Source: WLND01 sp040398845 (GTDB lineage Bacteria; Actinomycetota; Actinomycetes; S36-B12). Taken from it: 61,489 bases of DNA. The notes under the pieces are model-generated. The model had not been told where the DNA came from and did not search any database. It saw nothing but the letters and a program-made list of their open reading frames with translations. Shown in pieces: positions 25,354 through 33,852 of this stretch (position 1 is its first letter; each line of letters begins with the position of its first letter). A program made the translations under genes and the position numbers. The stretch is from assembly GCA_040398845.1 (NCBI GenBank), contig JBBATH010000020.1, positions 1 to 61,489 of the forward strand. The letters are read 5' to 3'.

Positions 25354-26571
25354 ATGAGCAAGATCAAGGTGACGAACCCGGTCGTCGAGCTTGACGGTGA
25401 CGAGATGACGCGCATCATCTGGCAGTTCATCAAGGATGAGCTCATCGTCAAGTACCTCGACATCGATCTCAAGTACTACGACCTCAGCATCGAGCATCGT
25501 GATGCCACCGATGATCAGGTGACGATTGATTCCGCCCATGCGATTCAAAAGTTTGGGGTCGGGGTCAAGTGCGCGACGATCACGCCGGACGAGGCCCGCG
25601 TCGATGAGTTCGGTTTGAAGAAGATGTGGAAGTCGCCGAACGGTACGATCCGCAACATCCTCGGCGGCGTCATCTTCCGTGAGCCGATCATCATCTCGAA
25701 CATCCCGCGCCTGGTGCCGGGCTGGACCAAGCCAATTGTCGTCGGCCGCCACGCCTTCGGTGACCAGTACAAGGCGACCGACTTCAAGGTTCCATCGGCT
25801 GGCACGCTCACCATGACCTTCACGCCGACCGATGGCTCGGAGCCGATGGAGTTCAACATCTTCGACTTCCCAAGTTCGGGCGTCGCGATGGGCATGTACA
25901 ACCTCGATGACTCGATCCGAGACTTTGCCCGCGCATCCATGCGCTACGGCCTTGCCCGCGACTATCCCGTGTACCTCTCGACGAAGAACACGATTCTCAA
26001 GGCATACGACGGCCAGTTCAAGGACATCTTCGCCGAGGTCTACGAGGCAGAGTTCCGCAAGGAGTTCGAGGCGGCTGGCATCACCTACGAGCATCGGCTG
26101 ATCGATGACATGGTCGCAGCGGCGATGAAGTGGGAGGGGGGCTACGTCTGGGCATGCAAGAACTACGACGGAGACGTCCAATCTGACACCGTTGCCCAGG
26201 GATTCGGGTCCCTCGGACTCATGACGTCGGTCCTCATGACTCCAGACGGGCGGACAGTCGAGGCTGAAGCCGCGCACGGCACCGTCACGCGTCACTACCG
26301 CCAGCATCAGCAGGGCAAGCCGACCTCGACGAACCCGATCGCGTCGATCTTCGCGTGGACGCAGGGCCTTGCCCACCGCGGCAAGATGGACGGCACCCCC
26401 GAGGTCACCGCCTTCGCGGAGACCCTCGAGCGAGTCTGCATCGAGATGGTCGAAGAGGGCAAGATGACGAAGGACCTCGCGATGCTCATCGGCCCTGATC
26501 AGCCGTGGCAGACCACGCAGGACTTCCTCGCATCGATCGACGAGAACCTGCAGAGGGCAATGTCCTCGTAA
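25354..26571 (+). CDS. icd: Isocitrate dehydrogenase, NADP-dependent (eukaryote-type dimer)
   Basis: A 405-residue enzyme of the IDH1-like family, oxidising isocitrate to 2-oxoglutarate and CO2. The ATG at 25354 has AGGAG eight bases upstream; one at 25348 is too close. Motifs include VVELDGDEMTRIIW, SPNGTIRNILGG (substrate Ser and Arg), the metal ligands in LIDDMVAAAMKWEGGYVWACKN and the cofactor site AEAAHGTVTRHYR. It is co-directional with mdh and followed by a strong hairpin. Confidence 0.92.
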   Translation: MSKIKVTNPVVELDGDEMTRIIWQFIKDELIVKYLDIDLKYYDLSIEHRDATDDQVTIDSAHAIQKFGVGVKCATITPDEARVDEFGLKKMWKSPNGTIRNILGGVIFREPIIISNIPRLVPGWTKPIVVGRHAFGDQYKATDFKVPSAGTLTMTFTPTDGSEPMEFNIFDFPSSGVAMGMYNLDDSIRDFARASMRYGLARDYPVYLSTKNTILKAYDGQFKDIFAEVYEAEFRKEFEAAGITYEHRLIDDMVAAAMKWEGGYVWACKNYDGDVQSDTVAQGFGSLGLMTSVLMTPDGRTVEAEAAHGTVTRHYRQHQQGKPTSTNPIASIFAWTQGLAHRGKMDGTPEVTAFAETLERVCIEMVEEGKMTKDLAMLIGPDQPWQTTQDFLASIDENLQRAMSS

Positions 26572-26591
26572 ACACCGCCCGAAACTGCCAT

Positions 26592-26625
26592 GTCGCCACC
26601 GCCCCACCCGTGGGGCGGTGGCGAC
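26592..26625. terminator. 16-bp perfect hairpin after icd
   Basis: Arms 26592-26607 and 26610-26625 are perfect reverse complements, very GC-rich, separated by two bases. It lies 21 bases after the icd stop and just ahead of the next gene's promoter. Confidence 0.8.
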
Positions 26626-26636
26626 AAATAGTGACG

Positions 26637-26642
26637 TACCGT
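26637..26642 (+). promoter_or_regulatory. -10 box of a leaderless secreted-protein mRNA
   Basis: TACCGT ends six bases before the ATG at 26649, and there is no ribosome-binding site. The promoter sits directly downstream of the icd hairpin. Confidence 0.4.
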
Positions 26643-26648
26643 TGTCCC

Positions 26649-27581
26649 ATGATGATCTTCGACGGACCTTCGTTTCGCGCGCTTTCGGCGGCGTTCCTGG
26701 TTGCGACTGGTCTCGCCGGCGGGGCTCTCACCGCAGTCGCACCCGTCGCCGTCGCGGCGCCTGACGTCTCGGTAACCGCGAAAACTTGGCAGGAGGCTGC
26801 CTCGCGACTCGGCAGTGCGGGTTCGCTGTGGGAGCCGAGCAGTACCGCTGGTCTGCGCAGGACAAAGCCGATCGACGTGTTCGCCGAAGGATTGACCTTC
26901 ACGAACGGGTCCGCGAGTTCTGGTGATACCTACGCAGGAGCGACCTACGGCGCACTTCGCGCCGCGTCGGCCTCTCGACCGTCACTTACCATTGGAGAAA
27001 AGTGGGCTGATACCGGATGGGCGGCGGAGCCCGCCTACTCGACGAGCATGGCACCGGTCGGCAACGCGACGATCCCCCTCGGATCTCCCGGAACCCAGGT
27101 GAAGGTGAAGGTGAAGGCGCAGGTGTTCGCGAACTGCTTCGCCCAGCCTTCGAGCGCGAACCCACGCCAGGTCCCTGCTGGCTACCGGTGCTCGAAGGCC
27201 GATGTTGCCAAGAGCGGTGGAGTACTCCGCATGACCGCGCGGCCGGCATCGACGATGACCGACCCGGGCCGCACGTCTATCGTCATCACGACGACTGGCC
27301 TGTCATACGCGCAACTCATCGCCATTGCCTCGAGCCTTGAGCAGGTGAGCGGAGGCGGTGGCGAGATCACCGGCTCAGCGCAAATGGTCGCCATGTGCGG
27401 GCAGATGGTCGAGGGCGCAATGACCTCCGATAAGGCGGCAGCGTTCGCATCGTCGAATGCCTACTCATTACGCGTCGGTAGCATCGATGGCGCGCCACAG
27501 ATGCTCACGATGGACTTCCGATGGGATCGATTCAATGTCAGTCTCGTCAAGAACGTCGTGACGGCCTGTACCTACGGTTGA
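26649..27581 (+). CDS. Secreted protein of unknown function
   Basis: A 310-residue protein starting at 26649 (a second ATG follows at once). A long Sec signal ends near VAVAAPD, with no lipobox. The mature part has about four cysteines, a KVKVKAQV strand followed by two cysteines (ANCF and YRCSK), and two more near the C terminus (AMCGQ and TACTYG). It is Ser/Ala/Gly/Thr-rich and probably beta-structured with disulfides. I recognise no family. The gene is on its own between icd and tesB, with which it is convergent. Confidence 0.65.
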   Translation: MMIFDGPSFRALSAAFLVATGLAGGALTAVAPVAVAAPDVSVTAKTWQEAASRLGSAGSLWEPSSTAGLRRTKPIDVFAEGLTFTNGSASSGDTYAGATYGALRAASASRPSLTIGEKWADTGWAAEPAYSTSMAPVGNATIPLGSPGTQVKVKVKAQVFANCFAQPSSANPRQVPAGYRCSKADVAKSGGVLRMTARPASTMTDPGRTSIVITTTGLSYAQLIAIASSLEQVSGGGGEITGSAQMVAMCGQMVEGAMTSDKAAAFASSNAYSLRVGSIDGAPQMLTMDFRWDRFNVSLVKNVVTACTYG

Positions 27582-27591
27582 CCCGCGAAGC

Positions 27592-28458
27592 CTAGAGATT
27601 TCGGTTGCGCATGAGCGACTCTTGGACGACCGAGGCCACGAGCACGCCGTTCGTGTCGTAGAACAGGCCGCGCGCGAGGCCGTGACCTCCGTTCGCGACT
27701 GGGGTGTCTTGGGCGAAGAGCAGCCACTCGTCGACGCGTACCGGGGCATGGAACCACATCGCGTGGTCGATCGACGCGAGTTGCAGACCATCTCGAAGAT
27801 TATGGTGCGGCGCGATCGCTGTCCCCACCATCGTGAGATCTGAGAGGTAGGTGAGTGCGCAGGCCTGAATGAGCGCATCGTCCGGAAGTGGCTGGGTGAT
27901 CCGAACCCATGTCGTGCGCTCGTATCGGTCGTCGACGAGCGGCAGGGTGCCATGCTCGGCCTCGACAAAGCGCAGCTCGAATAACTGCTCCTCGGGGTAG
28001 TCCAGGCGCCGGCGCTCGAGGATCTCGGTTGGGACCGTGTGAGCAATGCGCGAGCCGGGCAGCGACGAGGGGGTCGCGATGGTCGGCGCGGTGAACTGAT
28101 GAGTGGGCCCGAGATCGTTGAGGGCGAATGACGCGGTCATCATGAAGATCGTCTCGCCATCCTGCACGGCGCGCACGAACCGCGTCGAGAAGGACCGGCC
28201 GTCGCGAGGTCGGTCGACGAGGTAGGTGATCGACTCCTTGGTGCGTCCCGGGCGGAGAAAGTAGCCGTGGAGTGAATGAACATGGCGGCTCGGATCGCTG
28301 ATTGTGGTGCCGGCGGCCATGAGCGACTGCGCGGCAATCTGCCCGCCGAAGGCACGCATGGGCGCACCTGAGTGACAGATGCCGGTGAAGATGTCGCGAT
28401 CGATCGGCACGAGGGTGAGGCGATCAATGAAGTCGTGGTCACCAGTTCCGTCCGTCAT
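27592..28458 (-). CDS. tesB: Acyl-CoA thioesterase II
   Basis: A 288-residue double-hotdog thioesterase that hydrolyses fatty acyl-CoA to free acid and CoA. The ATG at 28458 gives the normal family start; a leaderless-type -10 lies seven bases upstream. HSGAPMRAFGGQIAAQSLMA and VHSLHGYFLRPGRTKESITY mark the first hotdog, and FHAPVRVDEWLLF with GLARGLFYDTNGVLVASV the second. The catalytic Asp-Gln/Thr set looks retained, though I did not place every residue. Confidence 0.87.
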   Translation of the reverse strand: MTDGTGDHDFIDRLTLVPIDRDIFTGICHSGAPMRAFGGQIAAQSLMAAGTTISDPSRHVHSLHGYFLRPGRTKESITYLVDRPRDGRSFSTRFVRAVQDGETIFMMTASFALNDLGPTHQFTAPTIATPSSLPGSRIAHTVPTEILERRRLDYPEEQLFELRFVEAEHGTLPLVDDRYERTTWVRITQPLPDDALIQACALTYLSDLTMVGTAIAPHHNLRDGLQLASIDHAMWFHAPVRVDEWLLFAQDTPVANGGHGLARGLFYDTNGVLVASVVQESLMRNRNL

Positions 28459-28465
28459 GGGTTCG

Positions 28466-28471
28466 ATCCTA
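28466..28471 (-). promoter_or_regulatory. -10 box of a leaderless tesB mRNA
   Basis: On the minus strand TAGGAT ends seven bases before the tesB ATG at 28458, and no ribosome-binding site is present. Confidence 0.4.
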
Positions 28472-28506
28472 CGGAGGCGCCTTTCCACCGGTGGGGGCGT
28501 GAGGTC

Positions 28507-28519
28507 AGGCGGTCCGCCT
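28507..28519. promoter_or_regulatory. 13-bp palindrome ahead of the CorC-like gene
   Basis: AGGCGGTCCGCCT is a perfect palindrome around a central T, within the divergent tesB/CorC promoter region and touching the -10 of the CorC-like gene. It may be an operator or chance in GC-rich DNA. Confidence 0.25.
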
Positions 28520-28524
28520 ATTGT
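28519..28524 (+). promoter_or_regulatory. -10 box of a leaderless CorC-like mRNA
   Basis: TATTGT ends six bases before the ATG at 28531, without a ribosome-binding site. Confidence 0.45.
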
Positions 28525-28530
28525 GTTCGC

Positions 28531-29862
28531 ATGAGCGACGTATGGATCAACATGGGCGTCGTGCTGTTCTTCATCCTGCTCGGTGGGTTCTTCTCAGCAG
28601 CAGAGCTAGCACTCGTCTCGCTGCGCGACAGCCAGGTGCAGCGGCTCAGTGAGCAGGGCCGCCGTGGCCGCCGGCTCGCCCAACTCGCGTCGAATCCAAA
28701 CCGGTTCCTCGCAGCCGGCCAGGTCGGCGTCACGCTCGCCGGATTCATCTCCGCGGGTTTCGGCGCCTCGCGAATCGCCCCGAGCCTGGAGCCGGTGCTT
28801 CAGGGATGGGGCCTGAGCAAGGGGGCGTCAGAGACCCTCGCCTTCATCCTCGTGACTGTGGTGATCGCATACGTGTCGCTCGTGCTCGGCGAGCTGGTGC
28901 CCAAACGCATCGCGCTTCAGCGGGTTGAGCGGGTTGCAATCTTTGTTGCAGCTCCGGTCGACCTCATGGCTAGGATTTTTCGACCGTTCATCGTCGCGCT
29001 GTCGTGGGCGACCGATGCGATCGTCCGTCTCTTCGGGGTTGACCCGACAGCAGCCAAGGAGCAGATCAGCGGGGAGGAGCTCCGCGATCTCGTTGCCGCC
29101 CACGAGGACCTGAGCGTCGAGGAGCGCGAGCTCATCGACGATGTCTTCACGGCGGGGGATCGCGAGCTTCGCGAGGTAATGGTGCCGCGCACCGAGGTTG
29201 AGTTCCTCGATGCTGACCTCCCGATATTCAAGGCGGTGAAGGTGGTTGCCGCGCGCCCGCACAGCCGCTATCCGGTGGCGCGGGATTCGACCGACGATGT
29301 CATCGGCTTTGTCCACGTCCGTGACATCTTCAACCCAGACCTTGCCGAGCGTTCGATCCGTGTCGGGGAGCTTGTCCGTCCGGTCACTGCGTTTCCGGGC
29401 ACGAATGGGGTGCTGAGCACGCTCACTGAACTGCGCCGGCTGCGACAGCACCTCGCCGTCGTCGTTGATGAGTATGGCGGCACCGCGGGCATTGTCACCA
29501 TGGAGGATCTCGTCGAGGAGCTCATCGGCGACATCAAGGATGAGTACGACCTCGTTCAGCATTCGCAGACGGCGAGGTCGTTCGGTGTGACGACCCTTGA
29601 TGGCCTCATGAATATTGAGGACTTTCACGACGAGATGGGCATTGAGCTGCCGGATGGTCCCTATGAGACGGTAGCCGGCTTCGTCGTCTCTCGAATCGGT
29701 AGCCTGCCGGTGGTCGGTGACTCGTTCGACTGGGCCGGGCATCGCTTCGAGGTCGTTGAGCTCGATGGACGACGCATCGCTCGGATTCGCATCGCACCCG
29801 TGTCAGAAGGTTCCGACGATGGCGACCGCCTCACGCCTGATGAACCGGGCTTGGGAGGATAG
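28531..29862 (+). CDS. HlyC/CorC-type membrane protein (DUF21-CBS)
   Basis: A 443-residue protein. Residues 1-190 are a DUF21 (CNNM) membrane domain with about four spans, including FFSAAELALVSLRDSQVQRL and VLGELVPKRIALQ. Residues about 210-340 form a CBS pair (MVPRTEVEFLDAD, SRYPVARDSTDDVIGFVHVRD, VVVDEYGGTAGIVTMEDLVEE), and a C-terminal CorC_HlyC domain follows. The family is linked to Mg2+ or Co2+ export; hemolysis is only a historic label. It ends four bases before trpS and is probably co-transcribed with it. Confidence 0.87.
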   Translation: MSDVWINMGVVLFFILLGGFFSAAELALVSLRDSQVQRLSEQGRRGRRLAQLASNPNRFLAAGQVGVTLAGFISAGFGASRIAPSLEPVLQGWGLSKGASETLAFILVTVVIAYVSLVLGELVPKRIALQRVERVAIFVAAPVDLMARIFRPFIVALSWATDAIVRLFGVDPTAAKEQISGEELRDLVAAHEDLSVEERELIDDVFTAGDRELREVMVPRTEVEFLDADLPIFKAVKVVAARPHSRYPVARDSTDDVIGFVHVRDIFNPDLAERSIRVGELVRPVTAFPGTNGVLSTLTELRRLRQHLAVVVDEYGGTAGIVTMEDLVEELIGDIKDEYDLVQHSQTARSFGVTTLDGLMNIEDFHDEMGIELPDGPYETVAGFVVSRIGSLPVVGDSFDWAGHRFEVVELDGRRIARIRIAPVSEGSDDGDRLTPDEPGLGG

Positions 29863-29866
29863 GGGC

Positions 29867-30886
29867 ATGCCACCCGCCGCCACTCGACCCCCGAGAGTCC
29901 TGTCTGGAATCCAGCCGACCGCCGATGCATTTCATTTCGGCAACTACCTCGGGGCGCTGCGCGAGTGGGTAAGGGTTCAGGAGACGCACGACGCCTACTA
30001 CGTGGTCGTTGATCAGCACGCGATTACCGTCGACCATGACCCGGCACTTCTGCGCCATCGAACGCTCTTGTCCTTTGCGCAACTGCTCGCAATCGGGCTG
30101 GATCCTCAGCGGTGCACGGTTTTCGTGCAAAGCCACGTGCCCGAGCACAGCCAACTGGCTTGGGTGCTCGAGTGCCAGACCGGGTTTGGCGAGGCGAGTC
30201 GGATGACCCAGTTCAAGGACAAGTCGCACAAGGGCGGCGCCGACCGGTCGACGGTTGGCCTCTTCACCTACCCGATCCTCCAGGCCGCCGACATCCTGAT
30301 TTACCAGGCCGATGCCGTGCCTGTCGGCGAGGACCAGCGCCAGCACCTCGAACTCACCCGCGATCTCGCACAGCGGTTCAATACGACGTTTGGCGAGACT
30401 CTCACCGTGCCGGCGGGCCTGTATGTGAAGGACACCGCGAAGATTGTCGATCTGCAGGACCCCACCTCCAAGATGAGTAAGTCCAGCCCGGCGGGCTGCG
30501 CGTTCCTTCTCGACGACGATGCGGTGCTCGCGAAGAAGTTCAAGAGTGCCGTCACCGACTCAGAGCGCGACATTCGCTTCGACCCAGCGGCGAAGCCTGG
30601 CGTCTCGAATCTGCTCACGATGCAGCAGGCACTCACCGGGACACCGATGGAGGAACTCGTTGCTGGCTACGACGGACGCGGCTACGGCGACCTCAAGACC
30701 GACACTGCGGCGGTGGTCATTGAGTTCATCCGACCGATTCGAATGCGGGTGAACGAGTTGATGGAGCATCCCGACGAGCTGCTTCGGCTCATGGGCCAGG
30801 GGGCAGGCAAGGCTCGCGAGACTGCCCGACATACCCTCGCCTCGGTATACGACGCCATCGGATTCGTCGCGATCCCCGAGGCCTGA
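29867..30886 (+). CDS. trpS: Tryptophanyl-tRNA synthetase
   Basis: A 339-residue class I synthetase that charges tRNA-Trp. ATG at 29867 is preceded by GGGAGGATAGGGG. The HIGH-type motif reads HFGN (ADAFHFGNYLGAL) and the KMSKS motif is intact (TSKMSKSSPAG). AVPVGEDQRQHLELTRDLA is the Trp/adenylate pocket signature. Length matches bacterial TrpS. The only tRNA synthetase in the window. Confidence 0.93.
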   Translation: MPPAATRPPRVLSGIQPTADAFHFGNYLGALREWVRVQETHDAYYVVVDQHAITVDHDPALLRHRTLLSFAQLLAIGLDPQRCTVFVQSHVPEHSQLAWVLECQTGFGEASRMTQFKDKSHKGGADRSTVGLFTYPILQAADILIYQADAVPVGEDQRQHLELTRDLAQRFNTTFGETLTVPAGLYVKDTAKIVDLQDPTSKMSKSSPAGCAFLLDDDAVLAKKFKSAVTDSERDIRFDPAAKPGVSNLLTMQQALTGTPMEELVAGYDGRGYGDLKTDTAAVVIEFIRPIRMRVNELMEHPDELLRLMGQGAGKARETARHTLASVYDAIGFVAIPEA

Positions 30887-30905
30887 CGGGCTCCTCGGCC
30901 GAGCG

Positions 30906-32066
30906 TCACAGCGGCTGGTATGGCCGGTACTGACGTTTGGCGCGGGGTGCCTGATGTGCTCCTGTCCCTCTGATCGTCTCCCGTCGCTTGCGGATCCAGC
31001 CGAGGGCGAGCGCGCAGGCGGCGAGGGTGATGATGAGCCAGAACCACAGGGGCGCCATGGAGTCTCCCGCGGGGGGGATGCTGAGGCCTGCGTTGGCGAG
31101 CGCTTCGTCCGATGCGCCAGTCGGGGTGTCGGCGATCACGGCGGCATCCACTGCCGGTGCGATCGGCCCAACCATGACGCCGACCGGCGTCACCCTGCCG
31201 AGATTCTTGAAGCCCCACTTCAGGGCCTTCTTGGCAGCGGAATCGCTACCGTCGTGGATGCCCATCCCGACGAAGATGAGGGTGGTTCCCTTGCGGGTGG
31301 CGGCCCCGATGAAGGTACGCCCTGCCCGCGTGGTGAAGCCAGTTTTCACGCCGATGGCACCCTTGAAGCCGCCCATGAGCAGGCGGTTTTGGTTGTAAAT
31401 GGTGTACGTGCTGCTCCCACCGCCGGGGAACCGGTGCGACTTGGTTCGGACAAAGGTTGCGAAATCGGGCCGCGCGAGCCCGGCGCGGGCAATGAGCGCG
31501 AGGTCATAGGAGCTCGACAACTGTCCCTTTTGGTCGAGGCCGGTCGGGTTCTTTGCCGTCGTGTCATTCGCCTGCAGTTGCTTGGCGATCTCATTCATGC
31601 GGCCGACGGTGTTCTTGATGCTGCCAGGAGCCCGGGCGAGCGCCTGCGCCGCGTCGTTGCCGCTGCGCAGGAGCATGCCGTAGAGGAGGTCCTCGATCGT
31701 GTAGCGCTTGCCCGAGATAAGGCCCGCCCTAGCGCCCGAGATCAAGGTGTCCTTCCTCTTCGCGACGTATGTCTGGTCGAGCGCAAGTTCCTGAAGGACG
31801 GTGATGGCCGTGAGAGTCTTGAGGGTGCTGGCCGGCGGTCGTCGGTCGTGCGGGTTTTTCGCGGCGAGCACGGTGCCGTTTGTTGCATCGACGAGGATCC
31901 AGGTCTCGGCCCAGATGTCGGGGAGCGGCTTGGCCCCGGGGCCGGGGTTGACCTGGACGCCGCGCTTGGAGAGCTGCTCGCCGCCGATCGTCTCGGCGAT
32001 AGCGGCTCCGGACGCCCCGAGGGCGAGCGAGCAGGCGAGTCCGAGGGTAAGCAAAAGCCGGCGCAT
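30906..32066 (-). CDS. D-alanyl-D-alanine carboxypeptidase (peptidase S11)
   Basis: A 386-residue penicillin-binding protein that trims the terminal D-Ala of peptidoglycan peptides. An N-terminal Sec signal precedes the catalytic domain with Ser80-Thr-Leu-Lys83 (SxxK), Ser135-Gly-Asn137 (SxN) and VKTGFTTRAG (KTG). A C-terminal hydrophobic span (WFWLIITLAACALALGWI) plus basic tail anchors it in the membrane. GAGAGG lies upstream of the ATG. It is convergent with trpS by 19 bp and divergent from the aldehyde dehydrogenase. Confidence 0.88.
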   Translation of the reverse strand: MRRLLLTLGLACSLALGASGAAIAETIGGEQLSKRGVQVNPGPGAKPLPDIWAETWILVDATNGTVLAAKNPHDRRPPASTLKTLTAITVLQELALDQTYVAKRKDTLISGARAGLISGKRYTIEDLLYGMLLRSGNDAAQALARAPGSIKNTVGRMNEIAKQLQANDTTAKNPTGLDQKGQLSSSYDLALIARAGLARPDFATFVRTKSHRFPGGGSSTYTIYNQNRLLMGGFKGAIGVKTGFTTRAGRTFIGAATRKGTTLIFVGMGIHDGSDSAAKKALKWGFKNLGRVTPVGVMVGPIAPAVDAAVIADTPTGASDEALANAGLSIPPAGDSMAPLWFWLIITLAACALALGWIRKRRETIRGTGAHQAPRAKRQYRPYQPL

Positions 32067-32160
32067 GACCTCTCAATGCTAAGCCGGTGCCATTCGATAG
32101 CGGTCCACGGGACACGCCGACTAGGCTGCCAACGCCCTGAACACGAATGTTGGAGGACCA

Positions 32161-33594
32161 ATGTCATCGACCATCGCGCCGACCGGACTACTCATTGCCG
32201 GGGAGTGGCTGCAGACCTCTGCTCGAATGCCCGTGATCGACCCGGCAACGGGCTCAACCATCTCAGAGATCTCCAATGCGTCGGTTGCCGAAGGTATCGA
32301 CGCCGTGACCTCCGCCCACGACGCCTTCCAGACCTGGGGAGCGACCCCGGCTCGATTCCGAGCTGAGATTCTGCGCAGGGCGTTCGAGATCATGTCCGCC
32401 GAGCTCGAGACCTGCGCACTCCTCATCAGCCTCGAGAATGGCAAGGCCCGGCGCGATGCGATGGGTGAGGCGGCCTACGCCGCTGAGTTCTTCCGTTGGT
32501 TCTCAGAGGAGGCGTCGCGGATCGAGGGCGGGTTCCGATACGCACCGTCCCGCGATAAGACGATCATCACCGACCACCGGCCCATGGGTGTTGCCTACAT
32601 GATCACCCCGTGGAACTTCCCGGCGGCGATGGCGACTCGCAAGTTGGCGCCGGCGCTGGCAGCTGGCTGCACCGCGGTGCTCAAGCCGGCTGGCGAGACC
32701 CCGCTCACCGCCCTGTGGATCGGTGATGTCCTCCAGCGTGCGGGGGTCCCAGCGGGCGTCGTGAACATCATTACGACCTCGACGAGCGGCGCTGTGTCGT
32801 CGGCGATTCTCGCCGATCCGCGTGTCGCGACTCTGTCGTTCACCGGGTCGACGTACGTCGGGAAGATGCTCCTCGTTCAGACGGCCGAGCGGGTGCTCCC
32901 GTCATCGATGGAGCTCGGTGGTAACGCTCCGTTCCTCGTCCTCGAGGGTGCCAACGTCGACGATGCCATTGCTGGTGCCATGATCGCGAAGATGCGCAAT
33001 GGCGGTGCGGCCTGCACCGCGGCCAACCGCTTCTACGTCCACGAGTCGGTAACCGAGGAGTTCTCGTCCAAACTCGAGGGGGCATTCGCGGCGTTGAAGA
33101 TTGGCCCGGCCAGCGATCATTCCAATGATCTTGGCGCGATGGTCTCGGTGAAGGAGCGCGACAAGATCCATGAACTCCTTGATGAGGCTGCGGGTGAGGG
33201 CGCTGCGCTGAACGCATCGTCGGTTGCACCCACAGAGGGTGCCTTCATTGCCCCTTACGTTGTGCGTGGGGTCGAGCATGGGTCGGTGCTCACCCGTAAC
33301 GAGATCTTCGGTCCGGTCGCCCCAATCGTGACCTTCACCGAACAGGCCGATGCCGTTCGCATGGCAAATGACACGGAGTATGGACTTATCTCGTACGTCT
33401 ACGCCAAGGATGCCGGGGTGGGCATCAAGGTGGCCCGCCAGATGGAGTCGGGCATGGTCGCGATCAACCGCGGCCTCGCATCCGACCCGGCGGCGCCGTT
33501 CGGCGGGATGAAGGAGTCGGGCCTCGGTCGGGAGGGCGGGTTCGCCGGTATCCACGAGTTCCTCGAGACCCAGTACTTCGCCGTCGATCTATAG
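32161..33594 (+). CDS. gabD: Aldehyde dehydrogenase, succinate-semialdehyde type
   Basis: A 477-residue NAD(P)-dependent aldehyde dehydrogenase. TPWNFPAAMATRKLAPALAA is the cofactor-binding segment, Glu251 in MELGGNAPF the general base and Cys285 in NGGAACTAANRFYVH the nucleophile. The CxAANRFYV context and PFGGMKESGLGREGG C terminus are those of succinate-semialdehyde dehydrogenases, which give succinate; the succinate dehydrogenase operon follows 258 bp downstream. Substrate is inferred from family likeness. GGAGGA lies upstream of the ATG. Confidence 0.8.
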   Translation: MSSTIAPTGLLIAGEWLQTSARMPVIDPATGSTISEISNASVAEGIDAVTSAHDAFQTWGATPARFRAEILRRAFEIMSAELETCALLISLENGKARRDAMGEAAYAAEFFRWFSEEASRIEGGFRYAPSRDKTIITDHRPMGVAYMITPWNFPAAMATRKLAPALAAGCTAVLKPAGETPLTALWIGDVLQRAGVPAGVVNIITTSTSGAVSSAILADPRVATLSFTGSTYVGKMLLVQTAERVLPSSMELGGNAPFLVLEGANVDDAIAGAMIAKMRNGGAACTAANRFYVHESVTEEFSSKLEGAFAALKIGPASDHSNDLGAMVSVKERDKIHELLDEAAGEGAALNASSVAPTEGAFIAPYVVRGVEHGSVLTRNEIFGPVAPIVTFTEQADAVRMANDTEYGLISYVYAKDAGVGIKVARQMESGMVAINRGLASDPAAPFGGMKESGLGREGGFAGIHEFLETQYFAVDL

Positions 33595-33631
33595 TCGGCG
33601 GCGCGCTCTGCCAGAACGCTACTGCTTTAGG

Positions 33632-33692
33632 CATGCGCGTTGCTGTCGTGAAATTCGATATTTGGACGTATTTCACGACAGTAACGTGCATG
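33632..33692 (+). promoter_or_regulatory. Long hairpin between gabD and sdhC
   Basis: Arms 33632-33654 and 33670-33692 (23 bases each, 15-base loop) pair completely if two G.U pairs are allowed, and both wobbles are valid only in RNA copied from the plus strand. It could terminate the aldehyde dehydrogenase transcript or fold in a leader upstream of sdhC. No T-run follows. The remainder of the 258-bp gap has a TAGCAT -10-like element near 33797 and no other feature I can support. Confidence 0.65.
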
Positions 33693-33852
33693 GTGGCGTG
33701 CGGTAGCGGCGTGTGTGCGGTGGCGGCTTGTGGTGGTGGGCGTGTGATGAACCTCGCACGCTGTGCCGATGCCGGCGCCCGCCGGTTCCCGTAGCATTTG
33801 AGCACCGTGAGGAGCAATCCCGCGAAACGAAGCCACTGTGGGAGGAACGAGC

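Noticed and set aside
24393..25472. A 359-codon open frame opposite mdh
   Set aside because: High-GC antisense shadow of mdh and the start of icd, with an Arg/His/Asp-rich product and no motifs.
25339..26607. A 422-codon open frame opposite icd
   Set aside because: Antisense shadow; icd on the other strand has all catalytic motifs and a ribosome-binding site.
30954..32366. A 470-codon plus-strand frame across the carboxypeptidase
   Set aside because: It runs antisense to a gene with SxxK, SxN and KTG motifs and into the aldehyde dehydrogenase; composition is that of a shadow.
33595..33852. Possible tRNA or small RNA gene in the gap before sdhC
   Set aside because: No cloverleaf or CCA end; only the long hairpin is supported.
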